Shown here: piece after piece, positions 17,147 through 26,827 of the stretch | How positions within the stretch are numbered: position 1 is the first letter of the stretch | How the letters are laid out: every line of letters begins with the position of its first letter | Assembly: GCF_002163625.1 (NCBI RefSeq) | Contig: NZ_CP020892.1 | Coordinates: 3,534,001 to 3,598,000 of the forward strand | Length of the DNA: 64,000 nucleotides | DNA from: Pseudomonas sp. M30-35 | GTDB taxonomy: Bacteria; Pseudomonadota; Gammaproteobacteria; Pseudomonadales; Pseudomonadaceae | Direction: 5' to 3' | Translations under genes and position numbers: made by a program | The notes under the pieces: model-generated | The model's input: the letters and a program-made list of their open reading frames with translations, nothing else | What the model was told of the DNA's origin: nothing | The model's database searches: none

Positions 17147-18148
17147 ATGCCGATCCGCCACAGCATCGTTCATCTGATCGACAAAAAACCAGATGGCACA
17201 CCCGCTATTCTCCACGCCCGTGAAACCGAACTCGGCGCCTCGCAGGCTATCGAGAATATGCTGGCCGACCTCAACGACAGCTATAACGCCAAGCAAGGCA
17301 AAGCCTGGGGCTTCTTTCATGCAGAGTCCGGCGCATTTCCGTTCAGTGGCTGGCTCAAGGAATACCTTGACGACAGCCAAGACTTCACCGGGTTTACCCG
17401 CAAGGCGGTTGAGCATCTGCAAAAGCTGATGGAAGAATCAAACCTGTCAGTTGGCGGTCACGTGTTGTTCGCTCACTACCAACAGGGCATGACCGATTAT
17501 CTGGCCATCGCCCTGCTCCACCACAGCGAAGGCGTCGCGGTGAATGATGCGCTGGATGTCACTCCAGCCAAGCACCTGGATTTGGGTCAGCTGCACCTGG
17601 CCGCGCGGATTAACATCTCGGAGTGGCGCAACAACGCCAACTCCAAGCAGTACATTTCGTTTATCAAGGGCAAGAACGGCAAGAAGGTTTCTGAGTACTT
17701 CCGCGATTTTATTGGCTGCCAGGAAGGGGTCGATTCGCCAAGCGAAACACGCACATTGCTTAAAGCATTCAGCGACTTCGTAGAAAGCGAAGACCTGTCA
17801 GAGGATACCGCTCGCGCCAAAACCGATACGCTGGTTGATTACGCCACCAGCCAAGCCAAGATTGGCGAACCGATGACGCTTGAGGCGCTGTCAGGTTTAA
17901 TCGATGAAGAACGGCCAAAAGCCTTCTACGATCATATCCGCAATAAAGATTACGGCTTGTCACCAGAGATTCCGGCAGACAAACGCACGCTCAGCCAATT
18001 CCGTCGTTTTACCGGGCGTGCGGAAGGATTGTCGATCAGCTTTGAAGCACACCTGTTGGGCTCGAAGGTTGAATATAACGAGGAGCAGGACACGCTGATC
18101 ATCCGCAACCTTCCGACTCAGTTAACCGATCAACTCAAGCGCCGGTAG
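17147..18148 (+). CDS. yejK: Nucleoid-associated protein YejK (NdpA)
   Basis: This 333-residue protein matches YejK/NdpA, a conserved nucleoid-associated protein of gammaproteobacteria that binds double-stranded DNA. It begins [17 protein letters not shown]. Typical segments follow, such as [20 protein letters not shown], the central [19 protein letters not shown], the middle [20 protein letters not shown], and the C-terminal [17 protein letters not shown]. An in-frame extension to 17102 exists, but homology supports the ATG at 17147. The stop codon TAG is formed by the GTAG head of a REP element that begins at 18145, so the repeat lies directly against the coding end. Confidence 0.92.
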   Translation: MPIRHSIVHLIDKKPDGTPAILHARETELGASQAIENMLADLNDSYNAKQGKAWGFFHAESGAFPFSGWLKEYLDDSQDFTGFTRKAVEHLQKLMEESNLSVGGHVLFAHYQQGMTDYLAIALLHHSEGVAVNDALDVTPAKHLDLGQLHLAARINISEWRNNANSKQYISFIKGKNGKKVSEYFRDFIGCQEGVDSPSETRTLLKAFSDFVESEDLSEDTARAKTDTLVDYATSQAKIGEPMTLEALSGLIDEERPKAFYDHIRNKDYGLSPEIPADKRTLSQFRRFTGRAEGLSISFEAHLLGSKVEYNEEQDTLIIRNLPTQLTDQLKRR

Positions 18149-18258
18149 GGTGCGACAACGCGAAGCTTGTCCACCACGGTGCAATACCAAAATACCCAAA
18201 CGGCTCGCGCTGTTTGCGACCGCAAAGGTGGTGGATAAAAAAGCGTTATCCACCCTAC
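18145..18258. repeat. REP pair (BIME) overlapping the yejK stop
   Basis: A forward unit starts GTAGGGTGCGACAACGCG and ends CTTGTCCACC at about 18175. A second, inverted unit at 18230-18258 (GGTGGATAAAAAAGCGTTAT, then CCACCCTAC) closes the pair with its CTAC head outward. The first four bases include the yejK stop codon. Confidence 0.8.
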
Positions 18259-18292
18259 TTACCGCAGTGGCGGACTACCCGGGGATTTAGTT

Positions 18293-18358
18293 GTAGGCGG
18301 CGGACGCTAAACCGCCGTCCGCTCTAGGTAGGGTGCGACAACGCGAAGCTTGTCCACC
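18293..18358. repeat. REP units before the GST stop
   Basis: A REP of the same type lies at 18328-18358 (GTAGGGTGCGACAACGCGAA, then TTGTCCACC), seven bases from the stop codon of the leftward GST gene. Just upstream, 18293-18325 has another GTAG-headed hairpin with GCGGCGGAC and GTCCGC arms that looks like a divergent REP class. Confidence 0.65.
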
Positions 18359-18364
18359 ACCGCG

Positions 18365-19300
18365 TCAAGCAGCGCTGATCTTGAAGCCCAGGCGTGGAAA
18401 GTGAACGTGTACGGTGCCAGCGCGCGGATCTTCACGGCGCAGGATCAGCTCTTCACTTCCGCAGAACAGCAGTTCGCCTTCTACAGGATCAACACCGTAA
18501 TCAACTGCGCTGATGCTCACTTGCTGGCCTGGCTTAAAGCCGTTTGGGTCTACAAACTTTTCATCCGGCAGTACGGCGGGCGTTGCATCACGGGCAATGC
18601 TGAGCGCGTCTTCGCCATTCATTTCGCTGAGCGAGCCATGCCCCATGCCCAGTACACGGCCCAGCCATGCAGCTACCGCTGGGTACTCATCAACCAGCGG
18701 TGAGGTAACCGGCGTGCCACGCAAGAACCACAGTGCATGCGCCAGCGAGAAGTCAGCAATAGAGGCCTCGCCAAACAGAAAGTCACCTTCGCTACTCTCA
18801 AGCTGCTGCTGTAAACGCTGCATCAGTACTGGCCACTGATGCGCCGCCTGCTCTGCCGGTAAACGCGTGAGTAAACCGCCATCAAACAAGGTTGAGCGGT
18901 CAGCCACAAATGCCTTGAGAAACTCTGGCGGAAGTTTGCCGAAGCGCGCGGCGATCGACTCAGGCTGAAACACCAAGCTAACCGCATGCAGAAACACCAC
19001 TGAGTCAGCCCATTGTGCAAAGCTGGTGACGGTAAACTCCGAGCCCAGGGGAAATAACGCAGGGGTGGCCTTTTCAGCTTCAAGACGGCGTGCGATCAGT
19101 GCCGTGTCGCAATAAATATCAGCACCGATCTGCAACACTGGAGTTTTGCGGTAACCGCCGGTCAGTGCGGTTAGATCCGGTTTTGGCATGATCGGAGGGA
19201 TCATTACCGAGCGCCAAGAGAGCTGCTTAAAGCCCAGCATCAAACGCGCTTTTTCAGCGAATGGCGATGTTGGGTAGTGGTGCAAAATCAACTCGTGCAT
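18365..19300 (-). CDS. Glutathione S-transferase family protein
   Basis: This 311-residue protein has an N-terminal thioredoxin-like GST domain (ELILHHYPTSPFAEKARLML, then PDLTALTGGYRKTPVLQIGA, with DTALIARRLE closing the domain). The C-terminal helical domain contains FGEASIADFSLAHALWFLRG, which holds the conserved N-cap box. About 100 extra C-terminal residues after the GST fold make it longer than a standard GST. The start at 19300 is preceded by GGAGA. The substrate is unknown. It is followed by REP elements rather than an obvious terminator. Confidence 0.88.
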   Translation of the reverse strand: MHELILHHYPTSPFAEKARLMLGFKQLSWRSVMIPPIMPKPDLTALTGGYRKTPVLQIGADIYCDTALIARRLEAEKATPALFPLGSEFTVTSFAQWADSVVFLHAVSLVFQPESIAARFGKLPPEFLKAFVADRSTLFDGGLLTRLPAEQAAHQWPVLMQRLQQQLESSEGDFLFGEASIADFSLAHALWFLRGTPVTSPLVDEYPAVAAWLGRVLGMGHGSLSEMNGEDALSIARDATPAVLPDEKFVDPNGFKPGQQVSISAVDYGVDPVEGELLFCGSEELILRREDPRAGTVHVHFPRLGFKISAA

Positions 19301-19380
19301 GGCGGTCTCCGTTAATTATTAATAGATCACTAGCTTACGCGCAGAAACCGCAACCGCATAACGCCTAGGAAACGACTGGA

Positions 19381-19683
19381 CTAAGTTGATAGCGCAGTAT
19401 TAGCCGCAGCGATATCGGTCTTGAAGCTTTTCACCAGTATCTCTTTGGCCGCTTTGCTGAGCTTTTTGATCGCCCGTTCGCGGCGCAATGCATCGCCCTT
19501 GTCGGCACAGGCTTCGGTGTAGACCAAGGCTTGCGCCGGGCTGGAGAAGAAAAAACGCGCACCTTTACCACTTTGGTGCTTGGCAAAACGGCGCAGCGGA
19601 TCATCACTGATACCACAATACAAGGCGCCGTTCTCCGCCCTGACCAGATACACCGACCAGGTTTTATCAAGCACTTCAGTCAT
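19381..19683 (-). CDS. GIY-YIG domain protein
   Basis: This is a stand-alone 100-residue GIY-YIG protein of the YhbQ/UPF0213 type. The signature appears as [17 protein letters not shown] near residues 9-25 (the GIY and YIG halves degenerate to VYL and YCG), followed by [16 protein letters not shown] with the conserved arginine. A glutamate occurs in [18 protein letters not shown]. Such proteins are putative structure-specific nucleases. The start lies three bases after the stop of the phosphatidylcholine synthase gene, so the two are co-transcribed. Confidence 0.85.
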   Translation of the reverse strand: MTEVLDKTWSVYLVRAENGALYCGISDDPLRRFAKHQSGKGARFFFSSPAQALVYTEACADKGDALRRERAIKKLSKAAKEILVKSFKTDIAAANTALST

Positions 19684-19686
19684 CTA

Positions 19687-20430
19687 TCAGCGCAGCCATT
19701 CACGCAATGTGCGCCACACACAGACCGCCACAAAGTAAACCGAGGACACCGCCCACAACGCCATCAACCATACTGGCGCCTGCGGATACTGGAGGATCAG
19801 CAGCAAACAGCAGAGCATCCAGATAAGGGTCATGGTGATGTTGACTGGCATAAACTCTTTCACCCGGAACGGGTGCAAGAACTTCATAGTGCTCAGGGTC
19901 AACGCCGAAAGCACAACGATGCAGGCAACACTCATCCAAGGTGAGATATCGAGCAGATACAGATAAACGATGACTACATTCCACGCCGCCGGAAAGCCGA
20001 CAAAGTAGTTGTCCTGGCTTTTCATGTTGACGTTGCAAAAACAGAACAGCGACGACAACAAGATCAAACCGACAACCAGCAAAGCGGTGTATTCAGGCAG
20101 TGGCACAAAGCGGTAGATAAAAATCGCCGGGATAAACACATACGTCAGGTAATCGACGACCAGATCGAGCGTGGTGCCATCAAATTGCGGTAGCACGGTC
20201 TTAACGTCGTACTTACGTGCCAAAGTACCGTCGAGCCCGTCAACCAACAACGCCAAGCCCAACCACAGCAACGACGCTCGCGGATTGCCATCAAGCACCG
20301 CCAGCAGAGCCAAGAGCGCCAGAATCACCCCACTGGCGGTCATTGCATGAACACCCCAAGCCTTAGCCTGAGCCAGTCGCAGCAGCAATCCTTGCATGGT
20401 CGGTTCTCTCAGTGGCGCGGTTTTGCTCAT
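19687..20430 (-). CDS. pcs: Phosphatidylcholine synthase
   Basis: This integral membrane enzyme has about 247 residues and condenses CDP-diacylglycerol with choline to make phosphatidylcholine. It shows the CDP-alcohol phosphotransferase motif as LLVDGLDGTLARKYDVKTVL (DG..AR pattern) near residue 75. The adjacent TTLDLVVDYLTYVFIPA supplies the remaining acidic residues and is typical of Pcs rather than PgsA or PssA. Several hydrophobic helices follow. The open frame extends to 20475; the exact start is uncertain, and 20430 and 20397 are both possible. It precedes the GIY-YIG gene. The pathway would need choline from outside the cell. Confidence 0.85.
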   Translation of the reverse strand: MSKTAPLREPTMQGLLLRLAQAKAWGVHAMTASGVILALLALLAVLDGNPRASLLWLGLALLVDGLDGTLARKYDVKTVLPQFDGTTLDLVVDYLTYVFIPAIFIYRFVPLPEYTALLVVGLILLSSLFCFCNVNMKSQDNYFVGFPAAWNVVIVYLYLLDISPWMSVACIVVLSALTLSTMKFLHPFRVKEFMPVNITMTLIWMLCCLLLILQYPQAPVWLMALWAVSSVYFVAVCVWRTLREWLR

Positions 20431-20549
20431 GGCTATAAATTTCTCACAACTTGGAGGCCTGTCATATAAGACCAATACCTATCAGACAGAAAAGTTGGCC
20501 GTTACGTTCAACTTCACTCACTGCGCTCATAATACTTTAGCTTGCTTGA

Positions 20550-21023
20550 TTACTCGCGAGTGGCTTGAAATTGCGCCAAGCCTTTCGCCGCTTGCCCGCG
20601 AATTGCATTTTGCACCAGCGGCGTCCACCCCAGTAGACGCCCCTTGAACCCAAGCGCCTGTGAAGCCCAGGACCAAAGATCAAACTGATCGCGGTGCTCG
20701 ATTATTTTGCCATCAGCAAACTTAAAATTTGCATCAATACGATTAACCACGGTGTTACCCGTCTGGCTAAACACATAGGTTGCCACCCACTGCGCACTCC
20801 CTTGCTGTTCGTCGGCCTGAATATTATCAAAGGTCAGGCTGAAGTCTTTGGCGCGACGGGTAAGCATGCGCCACATATCGGCGGCATCCTCACCACGCAG
20901 GTCAGGAAACACTGGGTCGCTAAAACACACATCAGTGGCATAACAACTCGCCATGGTTTCGGCATCGAGCAGTTGAAATGCACTGTAAAAGCGCTGAATT
21001 AATTGGCCGTTGGCATGGTTCAT
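20550..21023 (-). CDS. NTF2-like (SnoaL-type) protein
   Basis: This 157-residue protein has the cone-shaped NTF2-like fold signature: NGQLIQRFYSAFQLLDAETM at the start, CYATDVCFSDPVFPDLRGED next, and FKFADGKIIEHRDQFDLWSW in the centre. The family includes isomerases and many uncharacterised small-molecule binding proteins. No catalytic role can be assigned. It is a leftward single gene between pcs and the aap terminator. Confidence 0.8.
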   Translation of the reverse strand: MNHANGQLIQRFYSAFQLLDAETMASCYATDVCFSDPVFPDLRGEDAADMWRMLTRRAKDFSLTFDNIQADEQQGSAQWVATYVFSQTGNTVVNRIDANFKFADGKIIEHRDQFDLWSWASQALGFKGRLLGWTPLVQNAIRGQAAKGLAQFQATRE

Positions 21024-21095
21024 CGCACAGTTCTCTCCATGATTCTCATTAGACTAACGTGAAGCAAGCATTCAAGCGACCGTACAACCATAAAA

Positions 21096-21117
21096 AAGGG
21101 AGCCAGAAGGCTCCCTT
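21096..21117 (-). terminator. Intrinsic terminator of the aap operon
   Basis: Read leftward, AAGGGAGCC, a TTCT loop, and GGCTCCCTT form a 9-bp perfect stem followed by a run of T. It lies 17 bases after the aapP stop codon. Confidence 0.9.
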
Positions 21118-21133
21118 ATCAAGGCACGGATTA

Positions 21134-21898
21134 TCAGTGCAGGATCTGACTGAGAAACAGCTGAGTGCGCTCGTTCTCCGGATTGGTGAAGAACTTGTTC
21201 GGTTCAGCTTCTTCGACAATCTCTCCCTTGTCCATGAAAATCACCCGGTTGGCCACAGTCCGTGCAAACCCCATTTCATGGGTCACGCAGAGCATGGTCA
21301 TGCCGTCTTCAGCGAGGCCGATCATGGTGTCGAGTACTTCTTTAACCATCTCAGGATCAAGTGCCGAGGTTGGCTCGTCAAACAGCATGATTTTTGGCTT
21401 CATGCACAAGGCACGGGCAATGGCCACACGCTGCTGCTGACCACCTGACAACTGGCCTGGAAATTTATTCGCCTGCTCAGGAATGCGCACACGCTCCAAG
21501 TAGTGCATGGCGATTTCCTCTGCTTGACGCTTAGGCAGCTTGCGAACCCACATCGGTGCCAGCGTGCAGTTCTGCAACACGGTCAGGTGCGGAAACAGGT
21601 TGAAGTGCTGGAACACCATACCCACTTCGCGACGAACCGCCTCAATCTGCTTGAGGTCATGGGTCAACTCGGTGCCATCAACGACGATACGACCTTGCTG
21701 GTGTTCCTCCAGACGGTTCAAACAACGAATCGTCGTCGACTTACCCGAGCCCGAAGGACCACAAAGGACAATCCGCTCACCTGATTTAACGTCGAGGTTA
21801 ATGTCTTTGAGCACATGGAATTGGCCGTACCATTTATGTACGCCCTGCATTTGGATCATGCTTTCCACAGCTTCAGGCTTTTTAATTGCTTCACTCAT
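21134..21898 (-). CDS. aapP: AapP, ATP-binding subunit of the amino-acid ABC transporter
   Basis: This 254-residue ABC ATPase shows Walker A ([20 protein letters not shown], residues 45-64), the Q-loop in [16 protein letters not shown], the signature [15 protein letters not shown] near 155, Walker [14 protein letters not shown] near 177 and the switch histidine in VTHEMGF. It closely resembles the polar amino-acid family (AapP, GltL, GlnQ). It is the last gene of aapJ-aapQ-aapM-aapP and would energise uptake of general L-amino acids at the inner membrane. Confidence 0.92.
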   Translation of the reverse strand: MSEAIKKPEAVESMIQMQGVHKWYGQFHVLKDINLDVKSGERIVLCGPSGSGKSTTIRCLNRLEEHQQGRIVVDGTELTHDLKQIEAVRREVGMVFQHFNLFPHLTVLQNCTLAPMWVRKLPKRQAEEIAMHYLERVRIPEQANKFPGQLSGGQQQRVAIARALCMKPKIMLFDEPTSALDPEMVKEVLDTMIGLAEDGMTMLCVTHEMGFARTVANRVIFMDKGEIVEEAEPNKFFTNPENERTQLFLSQILH

Positions 21899-21909
21899 CT
21901 AACTAGCTC

Positions 21910-23007
21910 CTAACGCTTGTGGCCAGTGTCCAATTTGCGCTCCAGATGCATGGAGTAGCGGGACATACCAAAACAGAAAACCCAGTAAACCAGGGCTGCA
22001 AACACATAGCCCTCAGTCGACATACCGAGCCACGCGGGGTCTGTGGTCGCTTGTTTGATGCTGTTGAGCAGGTCAAACAGACCGATAATGATCACCAGAC
22101 TGGTGTCTTTGAACAGTGCGATGAAGGTGTTGACGATGCCAGGAATCACCATCTTCAGCGCTTGCGGCAGGATAACCAGCCCCATCATGCGCCAGTAACC
22201 CAAGCCCATTGCAGCAGCCGCTTCATATTGGCCTTTAGGGATTGCCTGCAAGCCGCCACGCACCACTTCAGCGATGTAGGCAGACTGGAACAAGATAACC
22301 CCAATCAAGGCGCGCATCAGCTTGTCGAAGCTCATGCCTTCCGGCAGGAACAGCGGCAACATTACCGAGGACATAAACAGCACGGTGATCAACGGCACGC
22401 CGCGCCAGAACTCAATAAAGGTCACGCAGATAACCCGGATAGCCGGCATCTCTGAACGACGTCCAAGCGCCAGCACAATACCCAGTGGCAAGGCGCCTGC
22501 AATACCGACAGAGGCAATCACCAGAGTCAGCATCAAACCGCCCCAGCGGCTGGTTGGTACGTTTTCTAGACCGAAGTGACCACCGTGCAACAGCAGGTAA
22601 GCCAGAATCGGGTAGAGCACCAGAAAGCCCAAGCCATACATGGCTTTGCGTGGCATTTGCGGCACGAACAACGGTGCAGCACCGATGATCGCTGCCCACA
22701 GGGCAAGGTCAACGCGCCAGCGCAGTTCGGTCGGGTAGAAACCGTACATAAACTGACCGAAACGTTGCTGGATAAACACCCAGCACGCGCCTTCGCCGGT
22801 GCAATCGGCACGGGTGGTACCCACCCAATCAGCGCTGAACAGCGCCCAATCGAGCAGCGGTGGAATCATTAGCCAGATCAAGTACACAGCGACAATAGTC
22901 AGCAGCGTATTAGGCACGCTGGAGAACAAGTTGCCACGTAGCCAGCCAACAGCCCCAACGCTCAGGCGCGGGGGTGGCAGATCAGGTTTAAACGTATGAA
23001 TTTGCAT
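21910..23007 (-). CDS. aapM: AapM, permease subunit of the amino-acid ABC transporter
   Basis: This 365-residue permease has the long N-terminal segment characteristic of AapM, with TM helices near residues 30-55 and 100-145, followed by the HisM-type permease core. The EAA-like coupling loop reads GGLQAIPKGQYEAAAAMGLG near residue 250, with ILPQALKMVIPGIVN following. It lies 10 bases after aapQ and 11 bases before aapP, so all are on one transcript. It would pair with AapQ to form the membrane channel. Confidence 0.92.
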   Translation of the reverse strand: MQIHTFKPDLPPPRLSVGAVGWLRGNLFSSVPNTLLTIVAVYLIWLMIPPLLDWALFSADWVGTTRADCTGEGACWVFIQQRFGQFMYGFYPTELRWRVDLALWAAIIGAAPLFVPQMPRKAMYGLGFLVLYPILAYLLLHGGHFGLENVPTSRWGGLMLTLVIASVGIAGALPLGIVLALGRRSEMPAIRVICVTFIEFWRGVPLITVLFMSSVMLPLFLPEGMSFDKLMRALIGVILFQSAYIAEVVRGGLQAIPKGQYEAAAAMGLGYWRMMGLVILPQALKMVIPGIVNTFIALFKDTSLVIIIGLFDLLNSIKQATTDPAWLGMSTEGYVFAALVYWVFCFGMSRYSMHLERKLDTGHKR

Positions 23008-23017
23008 GGGCTGCTCC

Positions 23018-24202
23018 TTACCGCTCGATCAGCGCGATGCGCTTGTTGTACCAGTTCATGAACAGCGAAATGCTAATGCTGATCGCCAAGTACACGCTCA
23101 TAGTGATGGCGATAACTTCAATCGCCTGCCCTGTCTGATTAAGTACCGTACCGGCAAACAACGAGACCATGTCCGGATAGCCGATACCTGCGGCCAGGGA
23201 CGAGTTCTTCGCAAGATTGAGGTACTGACTGGTCAGCGGCGGAATGATCACCCGTAGCGACTGTGGAATAACCACCAACCGCAAGATCTTACCGGCGGGC
23301 AAGCCAAGCGAACGAGCCGCCTCTGTCTGCCCGTGACTAACCGCCTGGATGCCCGATCGTACGATTTCAGCAATAAATGCTGCTGTGTAGATCGTCAGAG
23401 CCAGAGTCAGAGCGATCAATTCGGGGATCATCACCCAGCCACCACGGAAGTTGAAACCTTTCAACTCCGGGGACTGCCACGTCAGCGGATTACCCGACAA
23501 TGCAATGGTCAAACCTGGTATCACCACCAGCATTGCCAGCGAAACCATAAGCAACGGAAACGGTTGGCCGGTTTTTTCAAACCGTGCACGTCCCCAACGC
23601 ACCATGAAAATAATCGCGACAATGGTCAGCAGCAAAGCAATCAAGAACGGTGTGAATGCATCCGTTACCGACGGCGAAGGCATATACAAGCCGCGGTTAT
23701 TGATGAAAAACATACTGCCAAACTCGAGACTCTGCTTCGGGCTCGGCATGGCCAGCATGACCGCGAAATACCAGAAGAAGATTTGCAGCAGAGGCGGAAT
23801 ATTACGGAAGATCTCGATATAGACCGTTGCCAGCTTGCTGACTAGCCAATTAGGCGAGAGTCGCGCAATACCCAGAATGAAACCGAGCAATGTGGCACCG
23901 ACAATACCGATGCCAGATACCAACAGGGTATTGAGTAAGCCAATGACAAAGACCCGACCGTAGGAATCACTTTCCGTGTATTCGATCAGGTGTTGAGCAA
24001 TACCAAAACCAGCACTGTTGTTAAGAAACGAGAAGCCGGATGTGATCCCGCGCTTGTCCAGGTTGGTCTGGGTGTTGTCAAACAAGAACCAGCCGAGCGC
24101 CACAACAGCGATGATGGCGAGAATTTGGAATAGCCACGCACGCACCTTAGGGTCAGTCCAGACTGAGCCTTTGGGGCGAGAGGCATTTGCACTAGTTTGC
24201 AT
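23018..24202 (-). CDS. aapQ: AapQ, permease subunit of the amino-acid ABC transporter
   Basis: This 394-residue permease has a TM helix near residues 27-42 (WLFQILAIIAVVALGWFLF) and a large region before the HisM-type core, as in AapQ. The coupling loop reads RSGIQAVSHGQTEAARSLGL near residue 295, followed by IPQSLRVIIPPLTSQYLNL. The gene comes after aapJ and a strong hairpin, and its stop is 10 bases from aapM. It would form the heterodimeric channel with AapM. Confidence 0.92.
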   Translation of the reverse strand: MQTSANASRPKGSVWTDPKVRAWLFQILAIIAVVALGWFLFDNTQTNLDKRGITSGFSFLNNSAGFGIAQHLIEYTESDSYGRVFVIGLLNTLLVSGIGIVGATLLGFILGIARLSPNWLVSKLATVYIEIFRNIPPLLQIFFWYFAVMLAMPSPKQSLEFGSMFFINNRGLYMPSPSVTDAFTPFLIALLLTIVAIIFMVRWGRARFEKTGQPFPLLMVSLAMLVVIPGLTIALSGNPLTWQSPELKGFNFRGGWVMIPELIALTLALTIYTAAFIAEIVRSGIQAVSHGQTEAARSLGLPAGKILRLVVIPQSLRVIIPPLTSQYLNLAKNSSLAAGIGYPDMVSLFAGTVLNQTGQAIEVIAITMSVYLAISISISLFMNWYNKRIALIER

Positions 24203-24266
24203 ATAAGCCCTCTTGGAACACCCACACCCGCATCAGCGGGCATGGGGTTCACATCATCAGAACGAT

Positions 24267-24291
24267 GCTCACGCCCAGGACGGGCGCGAGC
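24267..24291 (-). promoter_or_regulatory. Hairpin between aapJ and aapQ
   Basis: Directly after the aapJ stop, GCTCACGCCC and GGGCGCGAGC form a 10-bp stem with one mismatch around AGGAC. A second short stem (CCCGC, ATCA, GCGGG) is at 24227-24240. A hairpin here is commonly used to give more binding protein than permease, by partial termination or 3'-end protection. Confidence 0.6.
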
Positions 24292-24299
24292 ACTGACGG

Positions 24300-25328
24300 T
24301 CAGCGCACTGGTGGTGCGTATTGAAGACCACCTTTGTTCCACAGGGCGTTGAGACCACGTTCGATCTTCAGATCGCTACCGGCACCGACGTTACGGTCGA
24401 AGCTTTCGCCGTAGTTACCCACTTGCTTAACGATCTTGACGGCCCAGTCTTTAGGCAGCTTCAGATCTTTACCAAACTCACCTTCGGCACCCAGCAAACG
24501 TGCAATGTCTGGGTTCTTGGTGTTTTTGGCCATGTCTTCTACATTCTTCGAAGTGATGCCCAGCTCTTCGGCGTTAACCATAGCGAACAGGGACCAACGC
24601 ACGACGTCGAACCACTCCTCGTCACCCTGACGAACCACTGGACCCAGCGGTTCTTTAGAGATGACTTCTGGAAGTACGACGTACTCCTCAGGAGCGGCCA
24701 GCTTGATACGCTGTGCGTATAGCTGCGATTGGTCAGAAGTCAGCACGTCGCAACGGCCTGCTTCAACCGACTTGGCGCTTTCGTCAGAAGTATCGTAAGT
24801 GATTGGGGTGTACTTCATGCCATTGGCACGGAAGTAGTCAGAGAGGTTCAGCTCAGTAGTGGTACCGGCCTGAATACAAACGGTTGCACCGTCGAGTTCT
24901 TTAGCGCTGGAAACACCCAGTTTCTTGTTAACCAGGAAGCCTTGACCGTCGTAGTAGTTAACACCCGCGAAGTTCAGACCCAGGCCAGCATCACGCGAGC
25001 TGGTCCAAGTGGTGTTACGCGACAGCACATCTACTTCACCAGATTGCAGTGCAGTGAAGCGCTCTTTGGCCGTCAATGGGCTGTATTTAACTTTGCTAGC
25101 GTCACCGAAAACAGCTGCAGCAACTGCGCGGCAGACATCAACGTCGAGCCCCATGTAGTTACCTTTGGCATCTGCGTACGAGAAGCCCGGCAAACCGTCA
25201 CTGATACCGCACTGTACAAAGCCCTTTTTTTGTACTGCGTCGAGAGTTGCGCCCGCTTGAGCAAAGCCACTGACACCGAGAACAGTCGCGGTAGTCAGAA
25301 TAGCCAGAGTGGATTTCACCATCTTCAT
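24300..25328 (-). CDS. aapJ: AapJ, periplasmic amino-acid-binding protein
   Basis: This 342-residue solute-binding protein belongs to family 3. It begins with a signal peptide (KSTLAILTTATVLGVSGFAQ, then AGAT) and continues VQKKGFVQCGISDGLPGFSY. The ligand domain contains MGLDVDVCRAVAAAVFGDAS and RFTALQSGEVDVLSRNTTWT. The frame extends to 25427, but GGAGG six bases before the ATG at 25328 and the signal peptide fix the start. It is the first gene of the leftward aap operon and delivers L-amino acids to AapQMP. The long version of the family (over 330 residues) distinguishes AapJ from shorter HisJ-type proteins. Confidence 0.93.
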   Translation of the reverse strand: MKMVKSTLAILTTATVLGVSGFAQAGATLDAVQKKGFVQCGISDGLPGFSYADAKGNYMGLDVDVCRAVAAAVFGDASKVKYSPLTAKERFTALQSGEVDVLSRNTTWTSSRDAGLGLNFAGVNYYDGQGFLVNKKLGVSSAKELDGATVCIQAGTTTELNLSDYFRANGMKYTPITYDTSDESAKSVEAGRCDVLTSDQSQLYAQRIKLAAPEEYVVLPEVISKEPLGPVVRQGDEEWFDVVRWSLFAMVNAEELGITSKNVEDMAKNTKNPDIARLLGAEGEFGKDLKLPKDWAVKIVKQVGNYGESFDRNVGAGSDLKIERGLNALWNKGGLQYAPPVR

Positions 25329-26473
<1,145 letters not shown>

Positions 26474-26818
26474 GGAACCCTAAGCCAGGTTGTGCAGTGC
26501 TTTCCCGCAGCTACCAAACGACCGCTGGTCTACAACTTCAACGGTACCGGCTTATAGCGAACTCACGCTTGAGCCGGAGCAAGCCGCTTGTCTCGACATT
26601 GAAACCGCTCAAGCATCGGTCATCGCGGCTAGTTTCTGCGTAGGCTGCTTGCCTGTTCAGACCCACCTCTGCGTCCTTCACTAATACCGTAAGCCGCTGG
26701 TCGCTCGACAGATTGCAATGCTTGTTCTTATCTAATCTGATTATTAGATGAGGCAGATCAAACTCATCAAGCGGGGAGCGCTAGGGATGTGTTGGGTTAC
26801 ACGTTTCTGCGTCTATAG
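26474..26818. other. Intergenic region before the GGDEF gene
   Basis: These 345 bases hold no convincing gene. The only structure I see is a short palindrome, ATCTAAT/ATTAGAT around CTGATT, at about 26737-26756. The downstream part should contain the promoter of the GGDEF gene. Confidence 0.45.
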
Positions 26819-26827
26819 GTGGCGGCA

